DNA from: Cornus controversa | Lineage: Eukaryota > Streptophyta > Magnoliopsida > Cornales > Cornaceae | Assembly: GCA_026545225.1 (NCBI GenBank) | Contig: CM048845.1 | Span: 1,811,001 to 1,875,000 of the forward strand | Direction: 5' to 3' | Length of the DNA stretch: 64,000 nucleotides | Part shown: one piece after another, positions 1 through 11,100 of the stretch | Numbering within the stretch: the stretch's first letter is position 1 | Layout: each line of letters starts with the position of its first letter | Made by a program: the position numbers and the translations under genes | Notes under the pieces: generated by a model | Told to the model about the DNA's origin: nothing | The model's database searches: none | Seen by the model: the letters and a program-made list of their open reading frames with translations, nothing else

Positions 1-632
1 CGTGCGCTATCCTGCACAGCTCCGGCACGTTAGCCACTGCCAGCGTAGGGTTGGAAACGGCCTCAAAGTACAAGACGTTGGTCTTCCCTACCACTATCGC
101 CTTCTTCACCATCTCCAGATCCCCGAGGTCCACCAAGGTAGTAGTTATGTTGCAGGCTCGCGGCAAAAAGTGGGTGAGCAGGGCGTGGGTCCCACCGTAG
201 AGGGACCTTGATGCGACCACGTGTCCCCCACTGCTGCAGAGCTGAAGGAGGACCGATGATATGGCGGCCATACCACTGGAAGTACAGTAAGCGGCCTCGG
301 TGCCCTCCAGGGCGGCCATCTTACGGCTCAGATTCAAGACGGTGGGGTTGAAGTGACGGCTGTAGATGAAGAAGTCGCGATCGGCACCAAGCTCACCGGA
401 AAACATCCGGCCCATCGTCTCTGGCTCCAAGACGGTGAATGTAGCGGAGGCCTCGATGGACATGTTGACGCCGCCGTGCTCGCCGAACTCGTGGCGTGCA
501 CTGGCCAACGCGGCCGCCGGATCTACCCATGCCGCTGGTACCATTCCCACTGATTTTTTGGCAACCATCTCGCTGTGGACCGATAGTTTCTTCCCGGAGA
601 AAACAGCATTATGGTTTCCTGTTTCTGCCATT
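1..632 (-). CDS. MGL: Methionine gamma-lyase, N-terminal 210 codons (runs off the left edge)
   Basis: Reading the minus strand from the ATG at 632-630 gives 210 uninterrupted codons leaving the window. The protein matches plant methionine gamma-lyase, a cytosolic PLP enzyme of the Cys/Met-metabolism family that splits methionine into methanethiol, 2-oxobutyrate and ammonia. Visible signatures: HEFGEHGGVNMSIEASATF at residues 47-65, YSRHFNPTVLNLSR at 90-103 (Tyr and Arg of the PLP-phosphate site), YCTSSGMAAISS at 115-126 (phosphate loop), LYGGTHALL at 144-152 (ring-stacking Tyr145), and YFEAVSNPT at 188-196. The PLP-binding lysine lies beyond the edge. No intron is visible here. The start is set by the first in-frame ATG after a CT-rich leader and by the family's variable N-terminus. 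GC content is clearly higher than in the surroundings, as expected for a conserved gene. Confidence 0.95.
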
Positions 633-670
633 AGTGTTAGATATGTAAGTGTGTGTATATATATAACACA

Positions 671-690
671 GAGAGAGAGAGAGAGAGAGA
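671..690. repeat. (GA)10 microsatellite in the MGL leader
   Basis: Ten GA units, CT on the transcribed strand, lie 39 bases upstream of the MGL start codon and downstream of its TATA box. They therefore probably sit in the 5' untranslated leader. CT-rich leaders are common in plants. Confidence 0.9.
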
Positions 691-758
691 GGTTTGGAAG
701 TTTACTGAGAGAGATATATTGTGGAGTTTGAGGTGAATTGATTTGGTTGAGAGCGGGG

Positions 759-767
759 TTTATATAG
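759..767 (-). promoter_or_regulatory. TATA box of MGL
   Basis: On the minus strand the sequence reads CTATATAAA, a canonical plant TATA box, 127 bases upstream of the ATG. Initiation about 30 bases downstream would give a leader of roughly 95-100 nt. Confidence 0.75.
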
Positions 768-1124
768 AGTGTGAGGCTGTGAGGTTGAGGCAGCTACGAA
801 GAAATGGTGGTAAGTCGAGTTTGACCGTTTTTGTATGCAAAAGAAATTGGCGACACTTTTGCATAAATTGTATAAGTATTAATTTCGTATCAGAACCAGA
901 ATACAATCTTTACTTTTATTTTGGAATGGCTAAGTTCGCTGTACCAAACACCATAGAGGAGCGCGAGTGTGGCTGAACACTGTGATTGATTATCATTATT
1001 TATTTTATCCAATTGTTATGATTATTTATTTTAAGAGTAGCTCTGCACATCCGATTAAAATCTAGATCTTTATCTTGAATATGATGTGATAATATAAAAA
1101 TATATATAAATATTCTCTCTACTT

Positions 1125-1160
<36 letters not shown>

Positions 1161-1789
1161 TCTTTTACACTCTCTTAACTTCTCTTTATCATCACTAGTA
1201 TGTCTTTAAAATTCAATTGTAATTGAAAATATCAAATAAAAATAACATTTGAAAAAAAATTAGTCACATATGTAAATAGTGAAAAAATTATAGTTTTTAT
1301 TCAAAAGAAAGAGTTCCAAAACTTGTATTAAAGAAATCATGGAAAAAAAAGTCAGTTTTTAATCTCAATTATTTGAAGATTTAATGGAAAAGGATCTTCA
1401 AAAGAAGATACGGGCATAATATTTAATTTGAATTATATGTCATTCAATTATTATAGAATTTGGATTCTATAACAATAAGTTTTGATATTTTTTCCCTTTT
1501 TCCTTTCATTTATTCTCTCAAAATAATTACTTTTAAAATATAAAAAATTGTCAAATAATCAGTCACAGTCACCTAATTCGAAATACTAATTTGTGAATTA
1601 TATTGGTAAAATTTACCATTTTCCTTATTTTAACTAATGACAACAGAAAGGGTCTTCTTACACTCGTCAATCGTCACATGATTTTGTAATGGTTTTCAAA
1701 TTTTGGACTTCGATATCATTACTAAATCTTGTAATTTAAATGGTCTTATTATTGCTTTATTTTATTTTATTTTTATGGCCTTTTAGGCT
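768..1789. other. Intergenic, MGL upstream region
   Basis: AT-rich DNA without a credible reading frame. It holds the distal MGL promoter, an AT dinucleotide run at 1127-1158 and poly-A/T stretches. I recognise no gene or transposon here. Confidence 0.6.
1127..1158. repeat. (AT)16 microsatellite
   Basis: Uninterrupted AT dinucleotides flanked by CT-rich sequence on both sides. Confidence 0.9.
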
Positions 1790-2935
1790 ATGTTCGGTAC
1801 GCAAAAATGTGAGAATGGAATGAAATGGTCATTCTCATTTTACTGATAGGTTGCAAAAATAAAAAATATGTTGGAATGAAATAAAGTTCAAAATTGAATT
1901 ATCTAAAATACCCCCTCTCCGTGATGAATAAATTAAACTAACAAAATAAAATTCTTCTATAATTTTTTTAAAAGAAATAGTAGTGTTGGTGGAAGAGGGC
2001 AGTTGTGCGGTTGGTGGATGGTGGTGGTGGTGGTGGTGGAAGGCAGTGGCGGTGGAAAGTAACAGTGGTTTATATGTTGGTGGTGGAAGACGGTGACAGT
2101 GGTGGCTGTAGTGACCCTTGTGGGCAGGTGTAAGAAGAGACTCTAGGCTGGGCTACCACACTGGCAGGCTACAGGGTGCTCAATCCCACATCGCTTGGGA
2201 GTGAAAAAGGGGATGTGCTTATATATAGTATGTTCTTTCCAAATGGTATGAGGCCTTTTGGGGTAAAATTCAAGAACAAAATCGTGCGATTTAGGCCCAG
2301 AGTGGATAATATCATACCATGTGTTGGAGTGGGGTATTACAGTTGGTATCAGAGCCTGAACCTAGTCGAAAGTGTGTTGACGAGGACATCGGGCCTCGTA
2401 GGGGGGTGGATTGTAGTGACCCTTGTGGGCGAGTGTGATGTGGGAGGGTGCAAGAAGAGACACTAGGCTGAGCTACCACATTGGCAGGTTATAAGGTGCT
2501 CATGCAATCCCACATCGCCTGGGTGTGGATAAGGGGATGTGCTTATATGTAGTGTGTTCTCTCTAAATGGTATGAGGCCTTTTGGGAGAAAATCCAAGAA
2601 CAAAACCGTGCAGGTTTAAGCCCAGAGAGGACAATATCATACAATCAGGTAGAGCGGGGTATTACAGTGGCGGTGAAAGGCAACGGTCGTATAAGTGGTG
2701 GTGGTAGAAGGTGGCGGTGGTGGAAGACAGTGGAGATAGAGGTGACGATAGTGAAAGGCTTATTAGAAATTAACATCAATTATTTTTTAATCTTCCTTAA
2801 AAATGGAATGCTCATTTTATAGGTTTAGGTATGGAATGAATGCTCATTCTAACTTTAAAATTTATACCAAACAAATAAATGATTAGAATGGACATTTCAT
2901 TCCATTCATGCGACACGCAACATTATAGCACACCC
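1790..2935. mobile_element. MITE-like element with GGT-rich core, host of a TRIM
   Basis: Imperfect inverted arms face each other: GAATGGAATGAAATGGTCATTCT near 1814-1836 and its near-complement at about 2884-2906. The left arm follows GGCTATGTTCGGTACGC and the right arm is close to ATACCAAAC, wording typical of plant non-autonomous DNA transposons. The core is a GGTGGTGGCGG-type simple region (1981-2106 and 2667-2755), interrupted by the TRIM at 2107-2666. The exact ends and target duplication were not resolved. Confidence 0.45.
2107..2666 (+). mobile_element. Complete TRIM (miniature LTR retrotransposon)
   Basis: Two LTRs, 2107-2341 (235 bp) and 2412-2666 (255 bp), begin TGTAGTGACCCTTGTGGGC and end GGGGTATTACA. 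They flank a 70-bp centre. Directly after the first LTR is the primer-binding site TGGTATCAGAGC (2344-2355), complementary to the 3' end of initiator Met tRNA. Directly before the second LTR is a purine tract, GGGGGGTGGA (2401-2410). GTGGC at 2102-2106 is repeated at 2667-2671 as a 5-bp target duplication, with the caveat that the target is GTGG-rich. There is no coding capacity, so it must be mobilised in trans. LTR divergence is considerable, so the copy is old. Related units lie at 44310-45935. Confidence 0.9.
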
Positions 2936-3149
2936 ATTGTACAAGTGAGCACTATACGACTCTGCACCGTTGCTCTTCGTTAAATATTTTTGTTGTAAAG
3001 CTAGTTGGTTGTAATTCTTATCGTTTGCAAACAATATTTATCTGATTAACTAACTAAAGAGGCCAACTATAGAAACTGACTATAAATGTAGGATAATTTT
3101 TATTTGATTTTTTTTTTTTTTTGTTATTGAATTTTCTCCAGGTGCAAAT

Positions 3150-3428
3150 CTATTATCTAATGATTTTTGTGGGCGGGTGCGAGACACTGAACGAGCTATC
3201 ACAATGGCAGGTTACAGATGTCATGATTTCACAAGAAAATTTTTTAAAGTCGTGATAGCCTTGAACTTATCAAAACTCTATAGTTAAGCGTACTTATCTT
3301 AGAGTAGTATCAAGATGGGTGACCTCATGGAAAACCTTTAGTTTGAGAGAGTTAGAGCTCAGTCGAAAGTGTGCCAACAAGGACATTGAGATGACCTCTG
3401 TTGGGGGGGGGGGGGGGGTGTGATGTAG
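3150..3428 (+). mobile_element. Cassandra-like TRIM remnant with 5S rRNA-like segment
   Basis: Positions 3269-3331 read like the 3' half of plant 5S rRNA. AGTTAAGCGTACTT, AGAGTAGTATCAAGATGGG and TGACCTCATGG follow in the right order and spacing, with scattered substitutions. Cassandra TRIMs carry 5S rRNA-derived sequence in their LTRs. The preceding TTTTTGTGGGCGGGTGCGAGACACTG resembles the start of the TRIM LTR at 2107. The following 'GCTCAGTCGAAAGTGTGCC' resembles its inner region, and a run of 16 G at 3403-3418 sits where a polypurine tract would. This is a relic, not an active 5S gene. Confidence 0.6.
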
Positions 3429-3717
3429 GCACGATAGGAGTTAGAGTTCGGTCGAAAGTATGCCTAACGTAGCAGAATCATTCTCAATTAGAAAAGACCC
3501 AATAAGAAAAATCCTACAACTTTAGCTCCTGGCCTATAAGTGTGCTAGCGAGAACGTTGAACCTCCAAGGAAATAAATTGTGCCCACCTCTTTGGACAGG
3601 TGTGAGGTGGGCGCGGTAGGAGTTAAACCCTACCCGAAAGTGTGCCTAACGTATCAGAATCATTCTCGATTAGAAAAGACCCAATAAGCAAAACCCTATA
3701 GCTTTAGCTCCTGACCC
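3427..3717. repeat. Direct repeat, two ~105-bp copies
   Basis: Copies at about 3427-3533 and 3609-3717 share TAGGAGTTA, CGAAAGT(A/G)TGCCTAACGTA, CAGAATCATTCTC, ATTAGAAAAGACCCAATAAG and TTTAGCTCCTG. The 75-bp spacer is unique. The copies begin with the same 'CGAAAGTGTGCC' words as the inner region of the Cassandra-like remnant, so they may be further TRIM debris. Confidence 0.75.
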
Positions 3718-6634
3718 ATGTTGCTCTTCAGCCAAATTCAGTTGTTTAGGAATTCAAAATCACATTTTTGTCCTATAAAAAGACTGATGAATATTTTAAA
3801 TTTTTTGTTGGAAGACTAAACTAAGTCGGATTCTTCTAAAATTTGGTATTTATCTTAGTTTAATTATTAGGAACTTATCTTTATTTTTTCATAATTTTTA
3901 GAAATAATTTAGAATTGTAATATTTTTAGGATTCCTTCTATCTTAGGATTTATAATTTATTAATTCATTCAATTATCATGTGTTTGTCTTTTGCTTCCAA
4001 CATTCAACCAATTTAATTTGTGGTTCGCCAATAATCAAATTACTTAGTCGTATTCATAGGTTGAATTAATGTGAGATTTGCATGATGTTATTTTTTTTTT
4101 TCTTCCTTTCATCCTATATAGTCGTCTCCAATAAAAGCTCATTAATTAAGTTGGAGATTTAATGATACAGTCAAAATTTTGTAAGGACCGTGATTTACTA
4201 TGTCAACACAATGCACGTGGAAGGATGTATATATTGACGAGAAATTAAGCAACCAAATATGGACCAGATTTGCATATACGTCTTTCTAGACATGCTCCTT
4301 AATTCCGTTAGGCATATTTAATCATTTTGTAAGCATTACTACAATTTTTCAATGATGTCAAAGATTTGCATTCATATGGATCCGTTAAAGTTTTCAAGTC
4401 ATGGTAGATTTAATTAATTAACAAAGTAAAACCAAATGTTGGGTCCCATGTATTTTTTTCTTAGCACAACTAAATAAATAAAAACATTAATCCCTTGAAA
4501 GATTGTTGTGTCTCATTTTGAAGTACGTCTACAATACACCTAGTGTAAATGTATCGGATGAATATAAATCGTATGTATATAACACAAATGGTAGATTTTA
4601 TCGCGCGTGTATAATACGTAAATTTCAGATTCACCTGGTATATTTACACTTGACGTATTGTAGATCTTCTCGTCACTTTATAAATCTCATACGCATTGAC
4701 TCTTCAACACGTGTAGAGTTAATCCGTGAACTCCGTAGCCATGAAATATAAGGTTTGAACCAATGCCGAGACATCGGATTCGCCCTGTCTTAAAAATTCA
4801 TCTTACCAACCAGGGCTCGTGTAGCATCCACTTTATTCTTATGGTGTGAAAAGCACCTCAAATTAATTAGCAAACCAGCGGATATGGACAGAGTTACCCT
4901 TCCCAAAGAAACTCCTATTGGTTGATGAAAATTGAGAGGTAGAGAAAACTACATTCGAAGACTCGTAGCAAAGACCAGTATATGAACATGGAACCATCCT
5001 GTCTTTGGAAATCAATGTTTATATATATATATAATGTGAGCATTGTCAAACACTAGTACAGTACAGGTGACTTGAATTTTGACCTTTATTATTCTTACCA
5101 GACATCGGTTTTCAATAATCAGATTATTCATAGTCATGATTCGTGGATCAAAACAATGCATGCATATCTTGGGCACCAAGCATACGTTGATTTCATTCAG
5201 CGTGGTCCATACGTTGATTATTTTGGACGAAATGTGCTTCATTTGGAAAATTTACGTGGTCCTCGGAGGAAATATATGCGGGGAGACAAATCATCATATT
5301 TATTCACAATAATTATAAATAAAGTAACAAAAGACCTATAAGAAGACATCAAATGGTGCATATTTTGTGCCGATTACATATTGCTGTTAGATAATTCTAA
5401 TAAAAAATTAATAGTAAAATTAGAAACAATTTGAAGAAATGCATTAGAGTAAAAAAAAAAATTAAAAATTAGTTGAACTAAAACTAAAATTTAGAATGTA
5501 AATTAAATAATGTTATAGAACATATATTATAATTTCTCATTTAAGATCACATATGCAAAAGGATGGAGAGATTATAAGTATTATTTTTTATATTTGATAA
5601 ACGTTTATTGTAGTGTAGTGTTCTATTCAAGAAACATATATGAAATAAGTGAAAAGGAAAATGTATATGCCAGGGACAATTATTAGACTGACTATAGATC
5701 TTATATGGAGCAAAGTTGTTATATTAAAAAAAGAAACAAAAATAATGCGATAATGTGTAGAAATGCAACCTTTGATGTGGATGAAAGGAATAATTAGAAA
5801 AAATTAAGTTAATCAATATGAGACAAATTAGGAGTGACGGATATTTTTGAAAAAATAAGAAAAAGTACATATTCAATTAATGCATCCATCGAGAAAGTCA
5901 ATAAAGGAGGGGGAGAAAGAGAAATTTTTTACAGCAGTCACCGTTATATGGTTCTATAATAAAGACCTTGCCGAGGAAGACCTCAATTAATTTCATCAAT
6001 GGTCCGATTAAAATGTTAGACTTTCTCTTTCACCTTTTTTGACTATGACTTGTAGACTACGATAAAATGGAACTTGGCAACTTGCCCGCCGTTCAGGCCG
6101 CTTTTTTATATGTTAATTTTCTTAACCATCATATTGTTATGGTAAGTTCTTTAGGAAATTAATTTTGTAGAAGCATACCCCCTCATGAAATTTTTTTCGT
6201 AATATACATAACATAGATTTTAATTTAATAGTCCACCTAATCTTATCCTATTACATGAACCATATATGTGAGTTGATATTAACAAGATCCATCATATTAA
6301 GTTCTCATCAATTTTTTTTTATGAATTTAACAATTTTAATCACTTGATATATTTATTAAATTTTAGTTAAAACATTGAAAGATTCTGACCCCGCTAAAAG
6401 TGAATTTTGTTGTAGTCAGGTACATCACTAAATTAGGTAAAGGTACCAAAGAGAGGCCTTGAACCATCATAATAATTATGATCCAAAACCCGAGTGAACA
6501 ACGAGTTATTCATATTAAATTAGTATATAGATAAGACAATTCAATTCTATCTATAAAGAAAAAATTTCATGAGTGGATAGGTACAACTGTCATACACACT
6601 TGTAGGGCCACATTGAAGGCTATTATTTTAGAGG

Positions 6635-6635
<1 letters not shown>
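3718..6635. other. Intergenic DNA, no recognisable gene
   Basis: AT-rich sequence with many stops in all frames. Short open frames at 4503-4751 (+) and 5072-5341 (+) have no recognisable motif and plain AT-rich codon use, so I do not call them genes. An imperfect inverted repeat occurs at about 4522-4553 / 4640-4671. Confidence 0.6.
4522..4671. repeat. Imperfect inverted repeat (~32-nt arms)
   Basis: The left arm contains TCTACAATACACCTAGTGTAAAT and the right arm ATTTACACTTGACGTATTGTAGA. They pair over about 23 of 32 positions around a ~85-bp loop. No target duplication was found. It could be a MITE relic or chance in AT-rich DNA. Confidence 0.4.

Positions 6636-6681
<46 letters not shown>
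6636..6681. repeat. (AT)n microsatellite at the edge of element A
   Basis: About 46 bp of AT dinucleotides directly precede the recognisable 3' LTR of element A and replace its first bases. The LTR's TGTTCGGT start, seen in the right copy at 32335, is missing here. Confidence 0.85.
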
Positions 6682-6684
<3 letters not shown>

Positions 6685-7604
6685 AATTAATCAGTCAAGT
6701 AGGTCGATTGTTTGCGGGCGTGCCAGAGTCGTGGAGTCGGCTCACTGTAAACAGTTGATCGAACACAAGTATTTTCTTTGGAAGTTGTATTGAATCACAC
6801 GATTGGTTTATGGAGAGAGAATACGAAACTTCCTATTGAATTTTTTTCTTGTCTCAATCAAGAGGACTTTTAATGCGCGCAAAGAATTGCGAGACTAAGT
6901 CAAAGCAAAGAGGGAGGTAGAAGAAGGGAGATAGCAAGGAAGGAGATAGAAATTGAGGGAGAAATAGATGGACAAACTGATTAGAGGAGGCTGAGAGAAA
7001 GAAAGTTGAGGTAGATGTAAATCGAGTAAGAGATAGAACAATATTCTAGATAATATTGAGAGAAAAATACAGATTGCACGTGATGCAATTGTTTAGTTGT
7101 AGTTGTTTGGAACCTTTAATACAGAGTTCTATCTTTGGTTTTATTTATAGAAGAAGTTTACATAACTATACTTTATACTAACTTACAAGATAATGTAGAA
7201 ATAAAACAATAAAAGAAAATAGATCAACTATATCCGAAGGCTCCGTATCTCCAGCAGCCCGTGATTATATATAGTGTATTAGCATTAGCCCTTCTAGAGT
7301 CCAAGTCCCACTTAATGTCATCCTCAATAAGCTTTTTTCTGTAAGAGTCCATGTTCAGCCAAGTCTTCCAAGTTAGCCAAAACTCATATGAGTCTTTGTT
7401 CGACACAAACTAATCCATACCTATATACACTGATTGTGTTACCTCAAATAACTGACTATATAGTTGTAACTGGATTGTAGGCACCCTTATCCGTAAGCAA
7501 TTAGCTTCTTGTTTTTCTCTATCGGCCTCATTCATCATATCGAGCCACTTAGAGTCCAAGTCATTCTAGACTCCTTGCTTCCAAAGTTGCATACACATAG
7601 ACAC

Positions 7605-7647
<43 letters not shown>
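7605..7647. repeat. (AT)n microsatellite, insertion target
   Basis: An AT run inside the element A LTR. Its counterpart is at 33410-33453. The Helitron-like element enters at its right end. Confidence 0.85.
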
Positions 7648-7650
<3 letters not shown>

Positions 7651-7859
7651 TAGGGTATTACCCGTGCCTACGGCACTACAAAATAAAAATTTATTAAATT
7701 GAAATAGAAGTTAATTTCATATAATCAACTTGTCAATAAACAAAATTTTGTCAATTTACAAAATACCATTTGCATTAAATGAAGTTCTTATATGTGTCTT
7801 ATATACATTTTTTACAGTACATACGTACAGAGTCTTACAGATCCGAAACATACCCAAAA

Positions 7860-8400
7860 TGTATTGACTCTTGATCCTCACTGTCAGGTAGTTGCTTCCA
7901 CTATTCATCGTCTCTTAACAGTTCTTTTCAATCGAATGATAATGGATCATCCGCATCCATATCAGCAAAAGACCCTTGCGGATTTCAAAGTTATCCAGTT
8001 CGACTGGATCTCCTAACTGTTCATCCTTTTCTAGATTCACAAAATTTTTCAGCTCAACTGGATTTACCCACTGTCCTTGGTTATCCGACATGGTATTTAC
8101 CCAACTGGTTGGGTCTTGTTGTGGTACCATATTTTCTTCTCCGTATTGAACTCATCGTTGCTCTGATGGATTCTGAGACGAACTTTCCCCAATTTTTCAA
8201 TTAGGGTTAGATAGCATATTTACATTCCCACCAAATTGAATCATTTGTTGCTCTTGTGGGTTCAAAACAAAATTCCCTCCTAACACCTCATTAGAAGTCG
8301 CCATCATATTCACACATTCTCAAGGTTGATACTGGGTGTGTAAAGAACTTTCCCTACCTAATATCTCATTAGGGTTCGACATCAAGTTCGCACCTCCCCA
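7860..8400 (-). pseudogene. Captured coding-like fragment, Asn/Gln-rich
   Basis: Minus-strand translation gives short coding-like stretches separated by stops: MMATSNEVLGGNFVLNPQEQ, QNPSEQ, and MVPQQDPTSWVNTMSDNQGQ followed by WVNPVELKNFVNLEKDEQL. Repeated phrases such as NPxEQQ, PVELxNF and LG(G/R)xxxLxxQ suggest a tandemly similar low-complexity region of a regulatory protein. I do not recognise the family. It sits near the left end of the Helitron-like insertion. Confidence 0.4.
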
Positions 8401-9980
8401 GTTTTAATATCTGGCTGTAAAAGATTTGAAAGTATGTGATGTGAAAGATTTAAAAATAAACTAAAAGTCAAGAAAAAAATAAAACCAAAAAAATTATACA
8501 ATATTGATAATATTTTCCTAATTAAGTTGCCAATTAAAATATATACACTCATCCACTAACAGTATTGACATTCAAAACCACCAATACAAAAAATGATTTT
8601 TGGTTCCAAAGCTATGTCAATACTATTTTGTTTTAACATTATAAAAAGCAAATAAAATTTAGATTAAAACCAAGTTGAATAAAAATTGTCTTGAAATTGC
8701 GATTAAAATAGATGAAGTAAATTCAGATTACTCTTTGGAGATATTGATAATATTTAAAATTATAAAATTATAATAATATTTCACTACCCTAATGATAAAA
8801 TTACTAATTAAGTGATGAATTTATCTATTTAAAATAAAAATATTTACAATATTTCAAAATTTAAATTAAATTCTTTTCAATTTCAATTTCAAATCTCCTT
8901 CAAAATCAGTAGTCCTACCAAATATTTTTGTCATAATTGCTCTATGAAGCACAACCACACTTATATTCCAAAAATAATGAGTGTAATTGTTGTCTATTAA
9001 ATTGAAGTTGGTAATTGTAATATAATAACAGTGGTGTAACTTACAATAAAGAAATTCAACCTTCATTTTTTTTGGGCAGAATATTTGGTTGATCTTAAAA
9101 GACCATATCTTAATTTGATGATTCAGCCATGAACTTTATTTGACGCTAAAAAAATCTTTGTCACTAAAAATTCTTTGTATAACAAACGTATCTTTGTAAA
9201 TAGTATCTAACTATTGGTACCTATTTTTTTTATTATTACATTTCATGCTACATATTAGGTCAAACAAAATATAATAATAATCCAAATATTAACATTAATT
9301 CTAATTAATAAGCCTGTTATTTTTGAATTACAAATGATGTTGAGATGAGCGTTCATTCACTTATTATGTCTGTTACAGATTTAAGCTTATTCGCTGATAC
9401 AAAACAAAATAAAAAATTTACATTCATGTATCAACATATTTTTATTTTATTTTCTCTTTTTGAGGTAAATCAAGATACGACTCAATAATAAGAAAAGTTG
9501 CTTAAAAGTTTACACTCTCTCTCACACAAATGATATACAGTAATAATTTAATACACTAAACAAGCAAAGCAGTGATATATATATTACTTTTGCTTTCTGC
9601 TAATTGAATAAACAATATTATCTTTTTGCTCCTTTAACCAAACAGTCCTGTTTTGCAACTTTTAACCATCAGAATCACAATATCCATCAAGATATGCACT
9701 TCATCCATCAAAATCACAATAACCACAATTAAATAAAAAAAAAAACTAAACCAAACATTATAGGTTGGATACACGAAAACACTGCGAGTAGCTACATATG
9801 ATAAACATTGGTATTTTCTTGGCCAAAGGTGAAGAAAATAACCCAAAATCAAAATCATTGGCCAAAGGTGTACAATCTTAAAATCACTCCTCAAGTGTTT
9901 GAAACAACACTAAACAGAGGATGAGAAAGAAAATGAAAAAGAGCAGAAAATCATATAAGAATCAAAGGAATCTGAACTAA
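8401..9980. other. AT-rich filler of the Helitron-like insertion
   Basis: No reading frame with recognisable similarity. Frames at 8866-9066 and 9634-9894 (-) are low-complexity hydrophobic translations of AT-rich DNA and are not supported as genes. Confidence 0.6.
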
Positions 9981-9983
9981 AAA

Positions 9984-10237
9984 CTAATCCGAGCCAGTGC
10001 CTATACCCAAACCCGACCCCAACACCACCCAATCCCAAAAACCATCTTGAGATGGCTCCATGGCCACCTACCATAGCCAACTCCTCCAACTAACCCGAAG
10101 CGTACTCCGACTCCACATCCGATTCCGGCACCGCCTCCAGCACCCACCACCGTTTCCTTTGTCTTTCGGCCACTGTCTTGGAGGAATCCAGTAATGGAGA
10201 ACCCCTTTTCTTTGTGCTTTCTCTTGTTTCTCTTCAT
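9984..10237 (-). pseudogene. Captured glycine-rich protein fragment, frameshifted
   Basis: From an ATG at 10237 the minus strand encodes a basic stretch (MKRNKRKHKEKGFS), then KETVVGAGGGAGIGCGVGV, RFGLVGGVGYG and WSHLKMVFGIG. A single-base frameshift near 10025 then breaks the frame. The other frame continues with alternating Gly to GIGTGSD and a stop at 9986-9984. GxGxG alternation with Cys and Phe resembles small glycine-rich envelope or wall proteins of plants, but I cannot name the family. It lies about 270 bp from the ABCG fragment in the same orientation. Confidence 0.5.
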
Positions 10238-10503
10238 TCCCTTCCAAAAGGAATTAGTGTTTCCCTTCTGAATTCCATTTATGTAATTGGTTTTGGGCTT
10301 TATGAGTGGTGAATCTGTTGGAATATTTTGAAAAGAGAATGGTATAGTGAATTTCAACTCAGATGGTTAGGTGGGGGTACCCTTATCAAATATTTTGAGA
10401 ACAGATTGTGGTTTTGGAACAAAGAAACTTCTCACCTGATGTTTGAGATGAACAGAGACGCCGGACCGGGATCGAGCAACTCCAGCGGCCATTGTAGGTG
10501 CGT

Positions 10504-10655
10504 CGATAGCCACGCCGGACCAGTCGGTCGTACGTCAAAAGTCGCTCGATGGCCCCCCACCGGAGCTCCTGCTCGTCGTCTTCCTGTCGCCGGCTGCGGC
10601 TGAATACATCTGTCGGAGGCTGCTACACATGCCGGAGTTTTCTTGCAGATCTCAC
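10504..10655 (-). pseudogene. Captured N-terminal exon fragment of a PDR-type ABCG transporter
   Basis: The minus strand reads RSARKLRHV, a stop, then QPPTDVFSRSRRQ, DDEQELRWGAIERL and LTYDRL. The run PPTDVFxRSxRxxDDEEELRWAAIERLPTYDRL is the hallmark N-terminus of plant full-size ABCG (pleiotropic drug resistance) transporters, upstream of the first nucleotide-binding domain. Only about 50 codons are present, with an internal TAG, and no ABC domain follows, so it is a captured fragment without function. The local GC content is far higher than in the rest of the insertion. Confidence 0.75.
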
Positions 10656-10909
10656 TCACGAACCGGTTCGTGGCCATCAAAGTCCCCAGCGACAAAGGCA
10701 ACAACTCCAACTGCCGTCGGGAGGGATCTGGTAGTTCAAGGAGCACCGACGATGGGTGAGCCACGACTGGGGCCAAATATAACAAAAGAATGAACTCAGA
10801 TTAGCAAGTGCTGGATCTGTAATATATTAAAAAAAAAACAAAAAATAATAAACTAAATAGAGAGTCATGTGGATCTTCAATATATAAAAACAAAAAAAAA
10901 ACAAAAAAT

Positions 10910-11100
10910 AGTTAGTAACATATAATGAGAGATATAACCGACAGTCTTCAAAAAAGAAAAAATAGTAATCAGTAACATATAGTGAGAGATATAACCAACA
11001 ATCTGCAAAAAAGAAAAAATAATAATCATTAACATAAAAGAGAGATATAACCAACAATCTGAATCTGCAATGTATAAAAAAAAAAATTTAATCATAGAGA
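10910..11100. repeat. Tandem repeat, ~57-61 bp period, three copies
   Basis: Three units share GTAACATA(T/A), GAGAGATATAACC(G/A)ACA(G/A)TCT and CAAAAAAGAAAAAATA(G/A)TAATC. They start near 10911, 10971 and 11028, and the third is degenerate. The repeat lies in the subterminal part of the Helitron-like insertion. Confidence 0.75.

Noticed and set aside
353..731. Plus-strand reading frames across the left edge
   Set aside because: They are the complement of the methionine gamma-lyase coding strand; the minus-strand protein matches the family throughout.
2344..2355. tRNA gene suggested by TGGTATCAGAGC
   Set aside because: It is a retrotransposon primer-binding site; no cloverleaf can be formed around it. 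The same holds for its complements at 44612-45423.
2176..2466. 96-codon frame over the TRIM
   Set aside because: It lies entirely in TRIM LTR and inner region, which are non-coding in this class.
3269..3331. Functional 5S rRNA gene
   Set aside because: Only the 3' half is recognisable, substitutions are many, and the context is a TRIM remnant.
5072..5341. 89-codon plus-strand frame
   Set aside because: No recognisable motif, an overlapping open frame exists on the other strand, and AT-rich composition explains it.
10432..10785. 117-codon minus-strand frame rich in Pro/Ala/Arg
   Set aside because: It is a shadow frame; the neighbouring frame holds the recognisable ABCG N-terminal fragment.
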